Shown here: one piece after another, positions 1 through 8,031 of the stretch
How positions within the stretch are numbered: the first letter of the stretch is position 1
How the letters are laid out: each line of letters opens with the position of its first letter
Origin: Mucilaginibacter mali
GTDB lineage: Bacteria > Bacteroidota > Bacteroidia > Sphingobacteriales > Sphingobacteriaceae
NCBI RefSeq assembly: GCF_013283875.1
Contig: NZ_CP054139.1
Coordinates: forward strand, 1,054,001 to 1,118,000
Length of the DNA stretch: 64,000 nucleotides
Direction of reading: 5' to 3'
Position numbers and translations under genes: made by a program
Notes under the pieces: model-generated
Database searches by the model: none
The model's input: the letters and a program-made list of their open reading frames with translations, nothing else
What the model was told of the DNA's origin: nothing

Positions 1-24
1 ACGGCAATACCTATCACGTGTACA

Positions 25-56
25 AGATTTCTCCTCGTACCTCGTTCGAAATGACA
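25..56. repeat. Dispersed repeat of the GTCATTTCGAA...AGAAATCT type
   Basis: The stretch reads AGATTTCTCCTCG then CGTTCGAAATGACA. On the other strand this begins GTCATTTCGAACGAGG, a sequence style seen repeatedly between genes in Bacteroidota. It lies just downstream of the fatty acid CoA ligase stop. Related GTCATT-type repeats occur at 13499 and 47096 in this window. No gene is seen in the first 75 bases. Confidence 0.5.
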
Positions 57-75
57 TTTTTCTTTTGCGGGAGAG

Positions 76-1989
76 TTAGTCAGCCTCTACACTTTGCATG
101 TATAATTCATCAATAGCGCCCGCGTACTTTTTCTCTATCACTTTGCGCTTAGGTTTCAGTGTAGGGGTTATCTCGCCCTCTTCCATGCTAAATGGTACAC
201 GCTTAACCTTGAAGCTTTTAATACGCTCAAACTTGGCAAGCTCGTTACCAAATTTGCGGATATCCGGGTTTAACCAATCGATCACTTCCTTGTCTTCAAT
301 AAATACTTCGGGTTTTTCAAAAAAGGCGTTATCTAAACCAAGTGCTTCCTGCAGGGGTTCCCGTGCCGGCGTGATGATGGCAGTTACGTATTCGCGCTTA
401 TCGCCAATTAAAAATACAGCTTCAATTTTCGGGCTTTTCAGGTAGGTATTCTCTACCGGGGTTGGGTAGATGTTTTTGCCATAGGCATTTACCAGCATGT
501 TCTTCAGGCGGTCGGTAATTTGCAGGTTGCCTTTAAAAAAGCGGCCGATATCACCGGTATGGAACCAGCCCTCGTTATCAATAGCCGCCTTGGTTTCCTC
601 GGGCTTGTTGAAATAGCCTTTCATTACACAATGCCCGCGCACGATGATCTCGCCTTCTTCCGATTGGTAATTCTCTTTGAAAGTATCGTGGGTTTGTACA
701 GTATAGATCTGTTTGGTATCTACATTTTGGATTCCCACCTCAATACCCGGGATAATGCGGCCCACCGTGCCATAAACCTGGCGGTGATATTCGGTCACAG
801 CCATTACAGGCGATGTTTCCGTTAAGCCAAAGCCCTCAAGTATCTTAATGCCCAGATCGCCAAAGAACTCGCCGATATTTTTAGGCAGCGCGCCGCCACC
901 CGAGATCATGAATTTCAACCGGCCGCCGGTCTTTTCCTTTATCTTGCTGAATACCAGTTTATCGGCAAGTTTAAACTCCTGCTCTAAAAGCAGACCTGGC
1001 TTTTTACCGGCCTCCAGTTTTTCGCGATGCTTGCGGCCGATCTTAAGCGCCCATAAAAATATTTTGGCTTTAATACCGCCAGCATCAGTACCGCTCTTCA
1101 TGGCACGGTCGTGGATGCGCTCCAGTAAGCGCGGCACACAGTTCATTACAGTTGGCCGCACTTCGCCCATATTGCGGGCCAGCAGGTCAAGGCTTTGGGC
1201 AAACGCTATCCGGCAACCCATCGACAAACAGATATGGTAAGTAGCTGTACGCTCAAATACGTGCGAAAGCGGCAGGAACGACAGGAACAGATCGGTGTGT
1301 TCAATCACCGGGATCTGGTCCAGGCTGCGGTTCACGTTCTCGGTAAGGTTATGATGGGTAAGCATCACGCCTTTGGGCGTGCCTGTAGTACCTGAAGTAT
1401 AGATCAAACAGGAAAGGTCGGATGGTAATATCGCCTCGCGGGCAATATTAATGGCATCCTTATATTTACCCATCAGGCCTTTACCTTCGGCTATCATTTG
1501 TTGTATCCCCAATACACCAGCATTCAATTCAAGTTTGGCGGTGTATTTCTCAAAATCGTCAAAAGCCGGGATGATGCGGATCAGTTCCGGGCAATTATTG
1601 GCTATCTTTAATACCTTGCGCAGCAGGAAGGGGTTACCCACAAGCAAAGTCTTCGCGCCCGAATCGTTAAGGATATACTCGATCTCCGCTTCAGAAAGGG
1701 TAGGATATATCGAGGTATTTACAGCGCCGATCTGTTGCAGGGCCTGGTCGTAGTATACATAATCCGGTCCGTTCTCGATGATCAGGCCCAGGCGATCGCC
1801 TTTAACTACGCCGATATCCAGCAGCCAGGCCGATATGGCATCTATTTTGGCAAGTGCTTCGCCATAGCTGATCTCCTTCCACACCTCGCCAACCTTATGC
1901 ATTAAAAAGGTATGGCTTTCGGGGTGGATGTGGGCTACGGTATTACGTATAAACTGGGGTACTGTTGATGACGCTACAGGAGGTTTCAT
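76..1989 (-). CDS. fadD: Long-chain fatty acid-CoA ligase (AMP-forming)
   Basis: This 637-residue enzyme should activate free fatty acids to acyl-CoA using ATP, feeding beta-oxidation or lipid synthesis, probably at the inner face of the membrane. The AMP-binding P-loop YTSGTTGTPKG is at residues 197-207, followed by the A5-type motif GFGLTETSP and the A7-type motif GWFHTGDIG. The length and the long C-terminal part after the GDIG motif match the long-chain (FACL/AMP-binding) group rather than short acetyl-CoA synthetases. The start MKPPVASS has no better upstream alternative. It is followed at once by a dispersed repeat and stands alone, with no beta-oxidation gene beside it. The exact chain-length preference cannot be read from sequence. 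Confidence 0.9.
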   Translation of the reverse strand: MKPPVASSTVPQFIRNTVAHIHPESHTFLMHKVGEVWKEISYGEALAKIDAISAWLLDIGVVKGDRLGLIIENGPDYVYYDQALQQIGAVNTSIYPTLSEAEIEYILNDSGAKTLLVGNPFLLRKVLKIANNCPELIRIIPAFDDFEKYTAKLELNAGVLGIQQMIAEGKGLMGKYKDAINIAREAILPSDLSCLIYTSGTTGTPKGVMLTHHNLTENVNRSLDQIPVIEHTDLFLSFLPLSHVFERTATYHICLSMGCRIAFAQSLDLLARNMGEVRPTVMNCVPRLLERIHDRAMKSGTDAGGIKAKIFLWALKIGRKHREKLEAGKKPGLLLEQEFKLADKLVFSKIKEKTGGRLKFMISGGGALPKNIGEFFGDLGIKILEGFGLTETSPVMAVTEYHRQVYGTVGRIIPGIEVGIQNVDTKQIYTVQTHDTFKENYQSEEGEIIVRGHCVMKGYFNKPEETKAAIDNEGWFHTGDIGRFFKGNLQITDRLKNMLVNAYGKNIYPTPVENTYLKSPKIEAVFLIGDKREYVTAIITPAREPLQEALGLDNAFFEKPEVFIEDKEVIDWLNPDIRKFGNELAKFERIKSFKVKRVPFSMEEGEITPTLKPKRKVIEKKYAGAIDELYMQSVEAD

Positions 1990-2075
1990 TCAATTAATTT
2001 GGTGCGTAATTAGTTAAAAACAAACTTAACGTAATTTGCCTAAATATAAAACCTGAATTGTGTGCTGTACCTGTA

Positions 2076-2151
2076 GAGACACGATACCTCGTGTCTCCGC
2101 TTCATATCTCCCGCGAATTGCAAAAAAAAGAGACACGAAGTATCGTGTCTC
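2076..2151. repeat. Double hairpin repeat, GAGACACGA palindromes
   Basis: Two perfect or near-perfect hairpins lie in the gap upstream of the ligase. The first is GAGACACGA-TACC-TCGTGTCTC at 2076-2097 and the second is GAGACACGAAGTATCGTGTCTC at 2130-2151. The two are also similar to each other, so the pair forms a larger inverted structure. It may be a bidirectional terminator or a mobile palindromic repeat; the sequence alone does not decide. Confidence 0.7.
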
Positions 2152-2184
2152 TAAGGTATCATGCGTTAGCAATCTACTATTTTA

Positions 2185-2433
2185 TTAATGATGCCTGTAA
2201 TACGGGCGGCGGTAATAATGATGTACCGGGCGGTGTACCACAACCACCCTATGGTGATAGGCCGGACGCCTTACTACAACAGTGCGTGGATGGTAAGGGG
2301 GCCTGTGCACAACCACTACACGATGGTGCGGAGGCGGTGTGCCAATAGTAGCGTGTACTCTAACTTGGGCGTTTGCGGCACTGAAGGTAAACACAGCCAC
2401 CAGTGCAATAAACATTATTTTTAAGCTTTTCAT
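2185..2433 (-). CDS. Small secreted His/Arg/Val-rich repeat protein
   Basis: The 82-residue product begins with a clear signal peptide (MKSLKIMFIALVAVFTFSAANA, cut after AxA near residue 22). The mature part is very basic and built from repeats of the type HHRVVVVHRPxYH, ending in YYRRPYYRHH. Such histidine clusters often bind metals or polyanions, but no characterised family is recognised. It is the downstream gene of a pair with another tiny His-rich envelope protein (2462-2629, same strand, 28 bases apart), so they may be co-transcribed. Strongly periodic sequence reflects internal duplication. Function unknown. Confidence 0.7.
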   Translation of the reverse strand: MKSLKIMFIALVAVFTFSAANAQVRVHATIGTPPPHHRVVVVHRPPYHPRTVVVRRPAYHHRVVVVHRPVHHYYRRPYYRHH

Positions 2434-2461
2434 TTTTCTGAGATTTTAAAGGTTGAAAATT

Positions 2462-2629
2462 TTAGTAACGGTTATAATGATGATCGTCGTGATGGTCATC
2501 ATGGTCGCGGTCGTGGCCACGATCGTGCCTTTCGGCTCTGCGATGCTCGCGGTACTCCAGCGAACAACTTGATGCGGCTACCGATGCGAACATCAGCAGG
2601 GCTATCAATTTTATCATGTAATTTTTCAT
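2462..2629 (-). CDS. Tiny His/Asp/Arg-rich lipoprotein, 55 aa
   Basis: Reading the minus strand gives a 55-residue protein starting MKNYMIKLIALLMFASVAAS and then SC, a lipoprotein-type signal with the cysteine at residue 22. After it comes a mature part of about 33 residues dominated by H, D and R (for example DRGHDRDHDDHHDDHHYN). It is short, but the lipobox, the clean stop and the tandem position with another small His-rich secreted protein support it as a real gene. The alternating acidic and His residues suggest divalent metal binding (inference). An opposite charge pattern to its basic neighbour is notable. Confidence 0.6.
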   Translation of the reverse strand: MKNYMIKLIALLMFASVAASSCSLEYREHRRAERHDRGHDRDHDDHHDDHHYNRY

Positions 2630-2859
2630 GGTATCTTATTTTAGTTCCTATATCATATTAAACAAAAACAAAACCAAAAGGCTTAACACAGGTTAATGAA
2701 AATAAAGTGGCGTAATTATTTTGTTACAATAAAAAAGTTTTTCTAACTTTAATAAAGTCAACCGGCTGATCCCTAAGCAAGCCGGTACTATTGTTTCTTT
2801 CAGCACCTTATCATGCAGTTATAAAATTATTTATGGTTTAAAAACAAAAGGAGGGTATC

Positions 2860-3342
2860 ATGAAAAGCACTTTTAAAAACAATTGTATGGCATTTAGCAC
2901 AAATGCCGCGTTTTTTAAAAAATGGTTAACCGTATTTGCCATCGGCATAGGTTTAACTTACGTGTATCATCCCGCCCTTGCACAAACTGATAATGATAAG
3001 CCTGCCAACACCCAAATAAACGCCGACTTTCCCGGCGGTATCGAAAAATTCTACTCGTATATCCTTACCAATTTAAAACCCGACCGCAGCTGCATCCCCG
3101 GCAAAACCATCTATGTTAAATTTATTATTGATAAAGATGGTACGCTGAAACGCGCCAAAGTAAGCGGCCACGTTTTGAGCGACGCCATGACCGAACAACT
3201 GGTGAAAACCTTTGAAAGCGCGCCTAAATGGACACCAGCACAGCAAAATGGCCATGCCCAGCGCGAACACTTTGTTTGCCCGGTAATATTTGCCCCTAAG
3301 GTAGATATGATGGCCAGCGTGGATGTGCCGAAGATAAAGTGA
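2860..3342 (+). CDS. Periplasmic TonB C-terminal domain protein
   Basis: The 160-residue protein has an N-terminal hydrophobic signal (about residues 23-42, ending PALAQ) and one TonB C-terminal fold: FPGG at residues 53-56, then GKTIYVKFIIDKDGT and a late PKWTPAQQNG segment. Classical TonB has an inner-membrane anchor and a proline-rich linker; both are missing here, so it is likely a secreted stand-alone domain. The start is favoured by an unusually strong Shine-Dalgarno run (AAAGGAGGG at 2847-2855), five bases before the ATG; an internal ATG ten codons on is less likely. Three shorter paralogues lie at 7204-8433. Function of stand-alone TonB-C domains is not established. Confidence 0.75.
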   Translation: MKSTFKNNCMAFSTNAAFFKKWLTVFAIGIGLTYVYHPALAQTDNDKPANTQINADFPGGIEKFYSYILTNLKPDRSCIPGKTIYVKFIIDKDGTLKRAKVSGHVLSDAMTEQLVKTFESAPKWTPAQQNGHAQREHFVCPVIFAPKVDMMASVDVPKIK

Positions 3343-3401
3343 TAAAGGCCGCGGGGGCATTTAGCTATTTTGTCAGCATGCCGTAATTTGCTATGCATGC
3401 A

Positions 3402-3434
3402 TTGCTCGCATGTGCATTGTAATCGGTATCTTTG
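3402..3434 (+). promoter_or_regulatory. Candidate promoter for P5C dehydrogenase
   Basis: TATCTTTG at 3427-3434 matches the Bacteroidota -7 element TAnnTTTG, with a TTG at 3402-3404 placed 22 bases upstream as the -33 part. The start codon follows 23 bases later. Confidence 0.55.
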
Positions 3435-3457
3435 CGCTGTCAAAAAATAAACCACCT

Positions 3458-5095
3458 ATGCTTAAAGGATTTTTTAATGCCCCCCAGCCTGTTAACGAAC
3501 CTGTATTGAACTATGGCCCCCGCAGCGTAGAGCGTGCGGCGCTGAAAGCGGCTCTCGAAGACGCCCGTTCAAAGCAAATTGATATCCCCATGTATATTGG
3601 CGGTAAGGAAGTACGCAGCGGAAAAACTGCCGAGTTACGCCCCCCGCATGATCATAAACACCTTTTAGGTACTTACCACGAAGGTAATAAACAGCATGTA
3701 ACCGATGCTATTAACGCTGCCATGGCCGCCAAAGCCGATTGGGAAAACCTGCCCTGGGAGCAGCGCGCCGCCATCTTTTTGAAGGCTGCCGAACTGCTGG
3801 CCGGTCCGTACCGTGCTAAAGTTAATGCGGCTACCATGCTTGGCCAATCGAAAAACGCTTACCAGGCCGAGATCGATTCGGCATGCGAGCTGATCGACTT
3901 CCTGCGTTTCAATGTGCACTACATGACGCAGATCTACGCGCAGCAACCCCCTATATCGCCCAAAGGCGTATGGAACAGGGTAGAGCAGCGCCCGTTGGAG
4001 GGTTTCGTTTTCGCTTTAACCCCATTCAACTTTACAGCAATTGCAGGTAACCTGCCAACATCGGCAGCTATGATGGGTAACGTAGTGGTTTGGAAACCGG
4101 CTAACACCCAAATTTATGCGGCCAATGTGCTGATGCAGGTATTTAACGAAGCCGGCGTGCCTCCGGGTGTTATTAACCTGGTTTATATCGATGGCCCGAC
4201 TGTAGGTGAAGTAGTATTTACGCACCCTGATTTTGCCGGTATCCACTTCACCGGTTCTACCGGCGTATTCAACAATATCTGGAAAACCATTGGCGATAAT
4301 ATCAGCAAATACAAAAGCTACCCGCGCATTGTGGGCGAAACCGGTGGTAAGGACTTTGTGCTGATACACCCAAGCGCCGATGTTGACGTAAGCAACGTGG
4401 CTTTAGTTCGCGGCGCTTTTGAATACCAGGGGCAAAAATGTTCGGCTGCTTCAAGGGCTTATGTGCCTGCATCGTTATGGCCAGCCATCAGCGAACGCAT
4501 GAAGCGCGACATTGCCAGCTTTAAAATGGGCCCGGTTGAAGATTTCGAGAACTTTATTAATGCCGTTATCGATGAAAAATCATTCGATAAACTGGCCAAA
4601 TACATCGATGCCGCTAAAGCCGACGACAGCGTAGAGATCATCACTGGGGGTAACTACGATAAAAGCCAGGGCTATTTCATCGAGCCGACGGTTATCAAGG
4701 TAAACGACCCGTACTATGTAACCATGTGCGAGGAACTGTTTGGCCCGGTACTGACCATTTATGTTTACGAAGACGCGAAGTTTAGCGAAGTGGTAGACAT
4801 TGTTGATAAAACATCAGTATACGCCTTAACAGGCGCCATCATAGCGCAAGACCGTTATGCCATTGCCGAAATGACCCAGCGCCTGCGCAACGCGGCCGGT
4901 AACTTCTACATTAACGATAAACCAACCGGCGCCGTAGTAGGCCAGCAGCCATTCGGCGGCGCACGTGGTTCAGGCACTAACGATAAAGCCGGTTCGATGA
5001 TCAACCTGCTGCGCTGGGTATCGCCACGCACCATCAAGGAAACCTTCGATCCGCCAAAGGATTACAGGTACCCGTTTTTGGCTAAGGAAGTATAA
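3458..5095 (+). CDS. pruA: L-glutamate gamma-semialdehyde (1-pyrroline-5-carboxylate) dehydrogenase
   Basis: This 545-residue enzyme oxidises glutamate semialdehyde (from proline) to glutamate with NAD+. The start at MLKGFFNAPQPVNEP is preferred over an upstream in-frame ATG at 3410, because the family starts here and because a promoter overlaps the upstream part. The aldehyde dehydrogenase landmarks are visible: FALTPFNFTAI (cofactor pocket), the general-base region VGETGGKDF, and the nucleophile in GQKCSAASRAY. The length fits the stand-alone eukaryote-like P5CDH type common in Bacteroidota rather than the bifunctional PutA. No proline dehydrogenase gene lies beside it. A paired repeat and hairpin terminator follow the stop. 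Confidence 0.93.
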   Translation: MLKGFFNAPQPVNEPVLNYGPRSVERAALKAALEDARSKQIDIPMYIGGKEVRSGKTAELRPPHDHKHLLGTYHEGNKQHVTDAINAAMAAKADWENLPWEQRAAIFLKAAELLAGPYRAKVNAATMLGQSKNAYQAEIDSACELIDFLRFNVHYMTQIYAQQPPISPKGVWNRVEQRPLEGFVFALTPFNFTAIAGNLPTSAAMMGNVVVWKPANTQIYAANVLMQVFNEAGVPPGVINLVYIDGPTVGEVVFTHPDFAGIHFTGSTGVFNNIWKTIGDNISKYKSYPRIVGETGGKDFVLIHPSADVDVSNVALVRGAFEYQGQKCSAASRAYVPASLWPAISERMKRDIASFKMGPVEDFENFINAVIDEKSFDKLAKYIDAAKADDSVEIITGGNYDKSQGYFIEPTVIKVNDPYYVTMCEELFGPVLTIYVYEDAKFSEVVDIVDKTSVYALTGAIIAQDRYAIAEMTQRLRNAAGNFYINDKPTGAVVGQQPFGGARGSGTNDKAGSMINLLRWVSPRTIKETFDPPKDYRYPFLAKEV

Positions 5096-5254
5096 CCCCC
5101 CAGTCCCCTAAAGGGGGAGTTGGATGTGCAAATTAGGAAATATGCAAATATGCAGATGATAAAAAAGGCGCTTCGGTTTACTGAGGCGCCTTTTGTTTTT
5201 TCATTTGCACATTCGCACATCTGCACATTTGCTCCCCCTTTAGGGGGCTGGGGG
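5095..5254. repeat. Inverted repeat with CCCCCAGnCCCCTAAAGGGGGAG ends
   Basis: The ends at 5095-5120 and 5231-5254 are inverted copies of a C-rich repeat whose core is CCCTAAAGGGGGAG. The inner parts also pair loosely (TGCAAAT/ATTTGCA stretches), so the whole gap between two convergent genes can fold on itself. The same family recurs at 28372-28450. Centrally placed is a hairpin terminator. Confidence 0.75.
5163..5194. terminator. Bidirectional hairpin terminator
   Basis: AAAAGGCGC and GCGCCTTTT form a 9-bp stem with T-runs in both directions, between the convergent P5C dehydrogenase and carbonic anhydrase genes. It can serve both strands. Confidence 0.75.
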
Positions 5255-5920
5255 CTATTTATTAAACCTAAACACCTCATCCAAATCAGTATTGCTATCG
5301 CTGCTAACCTTCAGATCGGTGATAACGCCTGTAGAGAGGCTGTAAACCCAGCCGTGCACGCTTAAAGATTGTCCGTTGGTCCAGGCATTTTGTACGATGG
5401 ACGTTTTGCACAGATTGCGCACGTTCTCAATCACATTATATTCCACCAGACGGCTGGCGCGGGTGTCGTGGTCTTCAATGGCATCCAGTTCATCGGCGTG
5501 CAGGCGGTACACATCCTTAATGTGGCGCAGCCAGTTATCAATCAGGCCAAACTGTTTATTGCTCATGGCGGCTATTACACCACCGCAACCATAATGACCG
5601 GTTACGATTACGTGTTTTACCTTCAGCACATTAACCGCGTAGTCCAACACCGACAGCATATTCATATCGGTATGGATCACCATGTTGGCAATATTACGGT
5701 GCACAAATATCTCGCCCGGTTTGGTATTGGTGATCTGGTTGGCAGGCACGCGGCTATCGGCGCAGCCTATCCAAAGTACAGGTGGCGCTTGCCCGGCTGC
5801 CAGGGTGGTAAAATAGTCGGGGTCTTTTTCAAGCGTTTCGGCTACAAAACGCTGGTTGCCGTCAATCAGGCTTTGATAGCTGATGTGGCTGGTATCGTGG
5901 ATATGTGGTTTGTTACTCAT
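5255..5920 (-). CDS. Beta-class carbonic anhydrase
   Basis: The enzyme interconverts CO2 and bicarbonate with a zinc ion. It is 221 residues from the start MSNKPHIHDTSH. The zinc-binding Cys-Asp-Arg motif WIGCADSRVPANQ and the second pair in GHYGCGG are both present, as expected for a beta-class enzyme. An upstream ATG at 5950 is rejected because the likely -7 promoter box (5928-5935) lies within that extension. A close paralogue sits at 8506-9219 beside a SulP transporter; this copy has no transporter neighbour and appears singly transcribed. The second copy may be regulated differently. Activity is expected to be cytoplasmic since no signal peptide is seen. Confidence 0.92.
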   Translation of the reverse strand: MSNKPHIHDTSHISYQSLIDGNQRFVAETLEKDPDYFTTLAAGQAPPVLWIGCADSRVPANQITNTKPGEIFVHRNIANMVIHTDMNMLSVLDYAVNVLKVKHVIVTGHYGCGGVIAAMSNKQFGLIDNWLRHIKDVYRLHADELDAIEDHDTRASRLVEYNVIENVRNLCKTSIVQNAWTNGQSLSVHGWVYSLSTGVITDLKVSSDSNTDLDEVFRFNK

Positions 5921-5927
5921 AGTGTAG

Positions 5928-5935
5928 CAAATGTA
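5928..5935 (-). promoter_or_regulatory. Candidate -7 promoter element for carbonic anhydrase
   Basis: The minus strand reads TACATTTG, matching TAnnTTTG, and ends only 7 bases before the ATG at 5920. If used, the transcript would be leaderless or nearly so. No convincing -33 element was found at the normal distance. Confidence 0.4.
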
Positions 5936-5958
5936 GGTACGATACGACAAATTTGTCG

Positions 5959-6456
5959 CTATTTTTTTCGTTCAGCTAACAACTTATCGGTGATTTTGGC
6001 AAGTGGCAAAAACTTTTCGGTAAGAACCACGATCTCGTTGGGTAAGGTGGCGTCGTTTAATGGCAAGTGTCCTTCCATCAGTGTAAGCGGCCCGAATGCT
6101 GTACTTACATTTGGCCACATCTCTTCGTAAGTTTTAAACTCCCGGCGAAAAGCATCGGCAAACTCGCGGCTTTGGATCCGGTAGCCTTTCAGCTCCCGCA
6201 TTTTCAGCGCGTGGATGTTGTAAAATACTTTGCCACTTGCAATAGTATCATCATTAACCCAAACCGAAAAGAAAACAGACTCGCTAAAAGGCTTTGTTTC
6301 GGGTGATTGATTTACCCATGCCTTGCCTTGTATTTTCAACACTACCGAATTTAGCCATACGCCAACCTTCAATTCCAAAGTTTGTTGCTGAAATGGTGTT
6401 TGATCTATTAAGTCAAACCCCTTATTGAACAGGTCGAGATAATGATTGGTATCCAT
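5959..6456 (-). CDS. Uncharacterised 165-aa cytoplasmic protein
   Basis: No family is recognised. The product has no signal peptide or membrane segment and looks like a folded soluble protein: a helix-like start (MDTNHYLDLFNKGFDLIDQ), a central beta-like part (VGVWLNSVVLKIQGKAWVN), and a C-terminal lysine-rich helix. It contains the segment GKVFYNIHALKMRELKGYRI, which looks conserved in style but no motif is known to me. Its start lies 1 base after the stop of the upstream DUF1275 membrane protein gene (stop at 6458), so the two are probably translationally linked and co-transcribed. Carbonic anhydrase lies just downstream, but its own promoter suggests independence. Confidence 0.7.
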   Translation of the reverse strand: MDTNHYLDLFNKGFDLIDQTPFQQQTLELKVGVWLNSVVLKIQGKAWVNQSPETKPFSESVFFSVWVNDDTIASGKVFYNIHALKMRELKGYRIQSREFADAFRREFKTYEEMWPNVSTAFGPLTLMEGHLPLNDATLPNEIVVLTEKFLPLAKITDKLLAERKK

Positions 6457-6457
6457 T

Positions 6458-7192
6458 TTATTTACCGGTTTGAAAGATCCGCATCACTTTATGCAATGCC
6501 AGTGGCGACAGATCGTAATACAATATCGTTAACAAAATAAGCGGGATACAGAAGAAGATGCGGAAATCGTACAGATCGAAAAAGAAACCGCCTGCTACAC
6601 CGCCAATAAAATAAAAGGTTAAGATAGTAAGGCGAATAACAACCCTGTTTTTTGCTGCATGGGTGTTGGTGGTTTTGGGATGTGTTACTTCGGCTACATC
6701 GGCGCCCAAATCGGTAAACAAGCCGGTAAGGTGTGATGTTTTGATCAAGCCGCCCGATATATTGGATACCAAACTATTTTGCAAACCCATGCTGAACAGG
6801 ATAGCGCCGATAACCATTTCGCGCTCAAGCCGGGTTTCATCGTAAAAGTGATAGCCATAAATGGCTACCCCGAATAGTACAATGATCTCGATAATGATGG
6901 GTATGGAATGCGCGCGGTATTTGCTCTTATCCTCCATAGAGCGCACAATGAAGTTAGAGATAAACGCCCCGGCAAAAAACAGCAGCAGCCATACGAAGAA
7001 CACCAGGATCTCCCTTAAGTTTTGCTCTACCACATGTTTGGCCAGGTTAGCCACATGCCCGGTAATGTTTGATGTGAAAGCCAAAAAGGCGATAACCCCG
7101 GCTACATTGGTAACCCCCGAAACAAAGGCTGTGGATGATGCCAGCAGCAGGTTCTCTTTAAGGGTGCGGTTTTCTTTGGCCTGGCGCAGCAT
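6458..7192 (-). CDS. DUF1275 (YoaK-like) membrane protein
   Basis: The 244-residue product has six or seven hydrophobic segments and the family hallmarks: an early LLASSTAFVSGVTNVAGVIAF segment in place of the usual GxxDA region, SNITGHVANLAKH, and GLQNSLVS with SHLTGLFTDLG. DUF1275 proteins are annotated as small-molecule transporters of unknown substrate. It starts a likely two-gene unit with the uncharacterised gene downstream (1 base between stop and start). Upstream lie the TonB-C paralogues on the same strand, ending 11 bases before its start, so read-through from them is possible. Confidence 0.8.
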   Translation of the reverse strand: MLRQAKENRTLKENLLLASSTAFVSGVTNVAGVIAFLAFTSNITGHVANLAKHVVEQNLREILVFFVWLLLFFAGAFISNFIVRSMEDKSKYRAHSIPIIIEIIVLFGVAIYGYHFYDETRLEREMVIGAILFSMGLQNSLVSNISGGLIKTSHLTGLFTDLGADVAEVTHPKTTNTHAAKNRVVIRLTILTFYFIGGVAGGFFFDLYDFRIFFCIPLILLTILYYDLSPLALHKVMRIFQTGK

Positions 7193-7203
7193 GAATATCT
7201 AAT

Positions 7204-7602
7204 TTAATTTTTAGCGAGAGTGAAGTTTATAGGCACAGTATATCTCTGACGAACAACTATGTCGCCTTGTTTACCCGGTATCCATTTAGGCGATGATTTA
7301 ATTATACGGATAGCTTCAGCATCAATGTCTTTTGATACATGTTTTGTGATTTTTATATCAGATAAATTACCATCTCGTTCTATTATAAAACTTACTAAAA
7401 CTTTTCCCTGAATATTTTTTTCGTATGAATCTGACGGGTATCGTACATTCCTACCGAGAAACATTCCCAATGCGTTTACCCCGCCCGGAAACTCTGCAGA
7501 AACATCCACCTTGTCAAACACTGTAGTTGAGTCTGGTTTAGTTTGTGCCATTGCAATGCACACAGCAAAAATTAACAGAGTTGTTATCAAATATTTTTTC
7601 AT
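7204..7602 (-). CDS. Stand-alone TonB C-terminal domain protein, paralogue 3
   Basis: The start is taken at MKKYLITTLLIFAV, giving 132 residues with a signal peptide ending AMAQ. The mature part is one TonB-C domain (DVSAEFPGG, then YP, GKVLVSFIIERDG, and SSPKWIPGKQG). It is the last of three tandem relatives sharing the pattern signal peptide, QTKPDS, then DVSAEFPGG. The three genes are close (4 and 14 bases apart by chosen starts), so they form one operon produced by local duplication. No TonB anchor, ExbB or ExbD gene is nearby. Confidence 0.8.
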   Translation of the reverse strand: MKKYLITTLLIFAVCIAMAQTKPDSTTVFDKVDVSAEFPGGVNALGMFLGRNVRYPSDSYEKNIQGKVLVSFIIERDGNLSDIKITKHVSKDIDAEAIRIIKSSPKWIPGKQGDIVVRQRYTVPINFTLAKN

Positions 7603-7606
7603 GCCA

Positions 7607-8017
7607 TTAATTATCAAGCGTAAATGGTATTGGTAAGGTATAATTTTGCCTTACAGGATTATTGCCTTGCATCCCCGGTTTCCATTTTGGTGAAGCTTTC
7701 ATCAGGCGTATAGCTTCAGCATCAAGTTCGGGCGATACGCTTTTAAATATTTTAATGTCTGTTAACGAACCATCCTTTTCTACAACAAAACTAACAAACA
7801 CTTTGCCCTGTGTTTTTTCTTCTTTTGCCTTTTCGGGATATTTTAAATTCTTAAAAATGTACTGCGCAAACTTTTCCAATTCCCCCGGAAATTCTGCCGA
7901 TACATCTACAGGCAAAAAAACTTCAGTCTCTTTTTTTGAACTGTCAGGCTTTGTTTGCGCCTTTGTAACAAAGCAAATCGCAAAAACTAATAAAGAAGCG
8001 ATAAAATATTTTCTCAT
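7607..8017 (-). CDS. Stand-alone TonB C-terminal domain protein, paralogue 2
   Basis: Start chosen at MRKYFIASLLVFAICFV, because the signal peptide begins there; a longer frame upstream overlaps the next gene and lacks similarity to its sisters. The 136-residue product has a signal peptide ending TKAQ and a TonB-C domain with DVSAEFPGELEKF in place of FPGG, GKVFVSFVVEKDGS, and ASPKWKPGMQGN. The middle copy is the most lysine-rich. Exported to the periplasm by inference; partner receptors are unknown. Confidence 0.8.
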   Translation of the reverse strand: MRKYFIASLLVFAICFVTKAQTKPDSSKKETEVFLPVDVSAEFPGELEKFAQYIFKNLKYPEKAKEEKTQGKVFVSFVVEKDGSLTDIKIFKSVSPELDAEAIRLMKASPKWKPGMQGNNPVRQNYTLPIPFTLDN

Positions 8018-8031
8018 GATATAATTTAAAT

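Noticed and set aside
2058..2424. Plus-strand frames opposite the His-rich gene
   Set aside because: They mirror the repeat-coded protein and palindromes; the minus strand frame has the signal peptide.
5120..5365. Plus-strand frame of 81 residues
   Set aside because: It runs through the inverted repeat and into the antisense of carbonic anhydrase.
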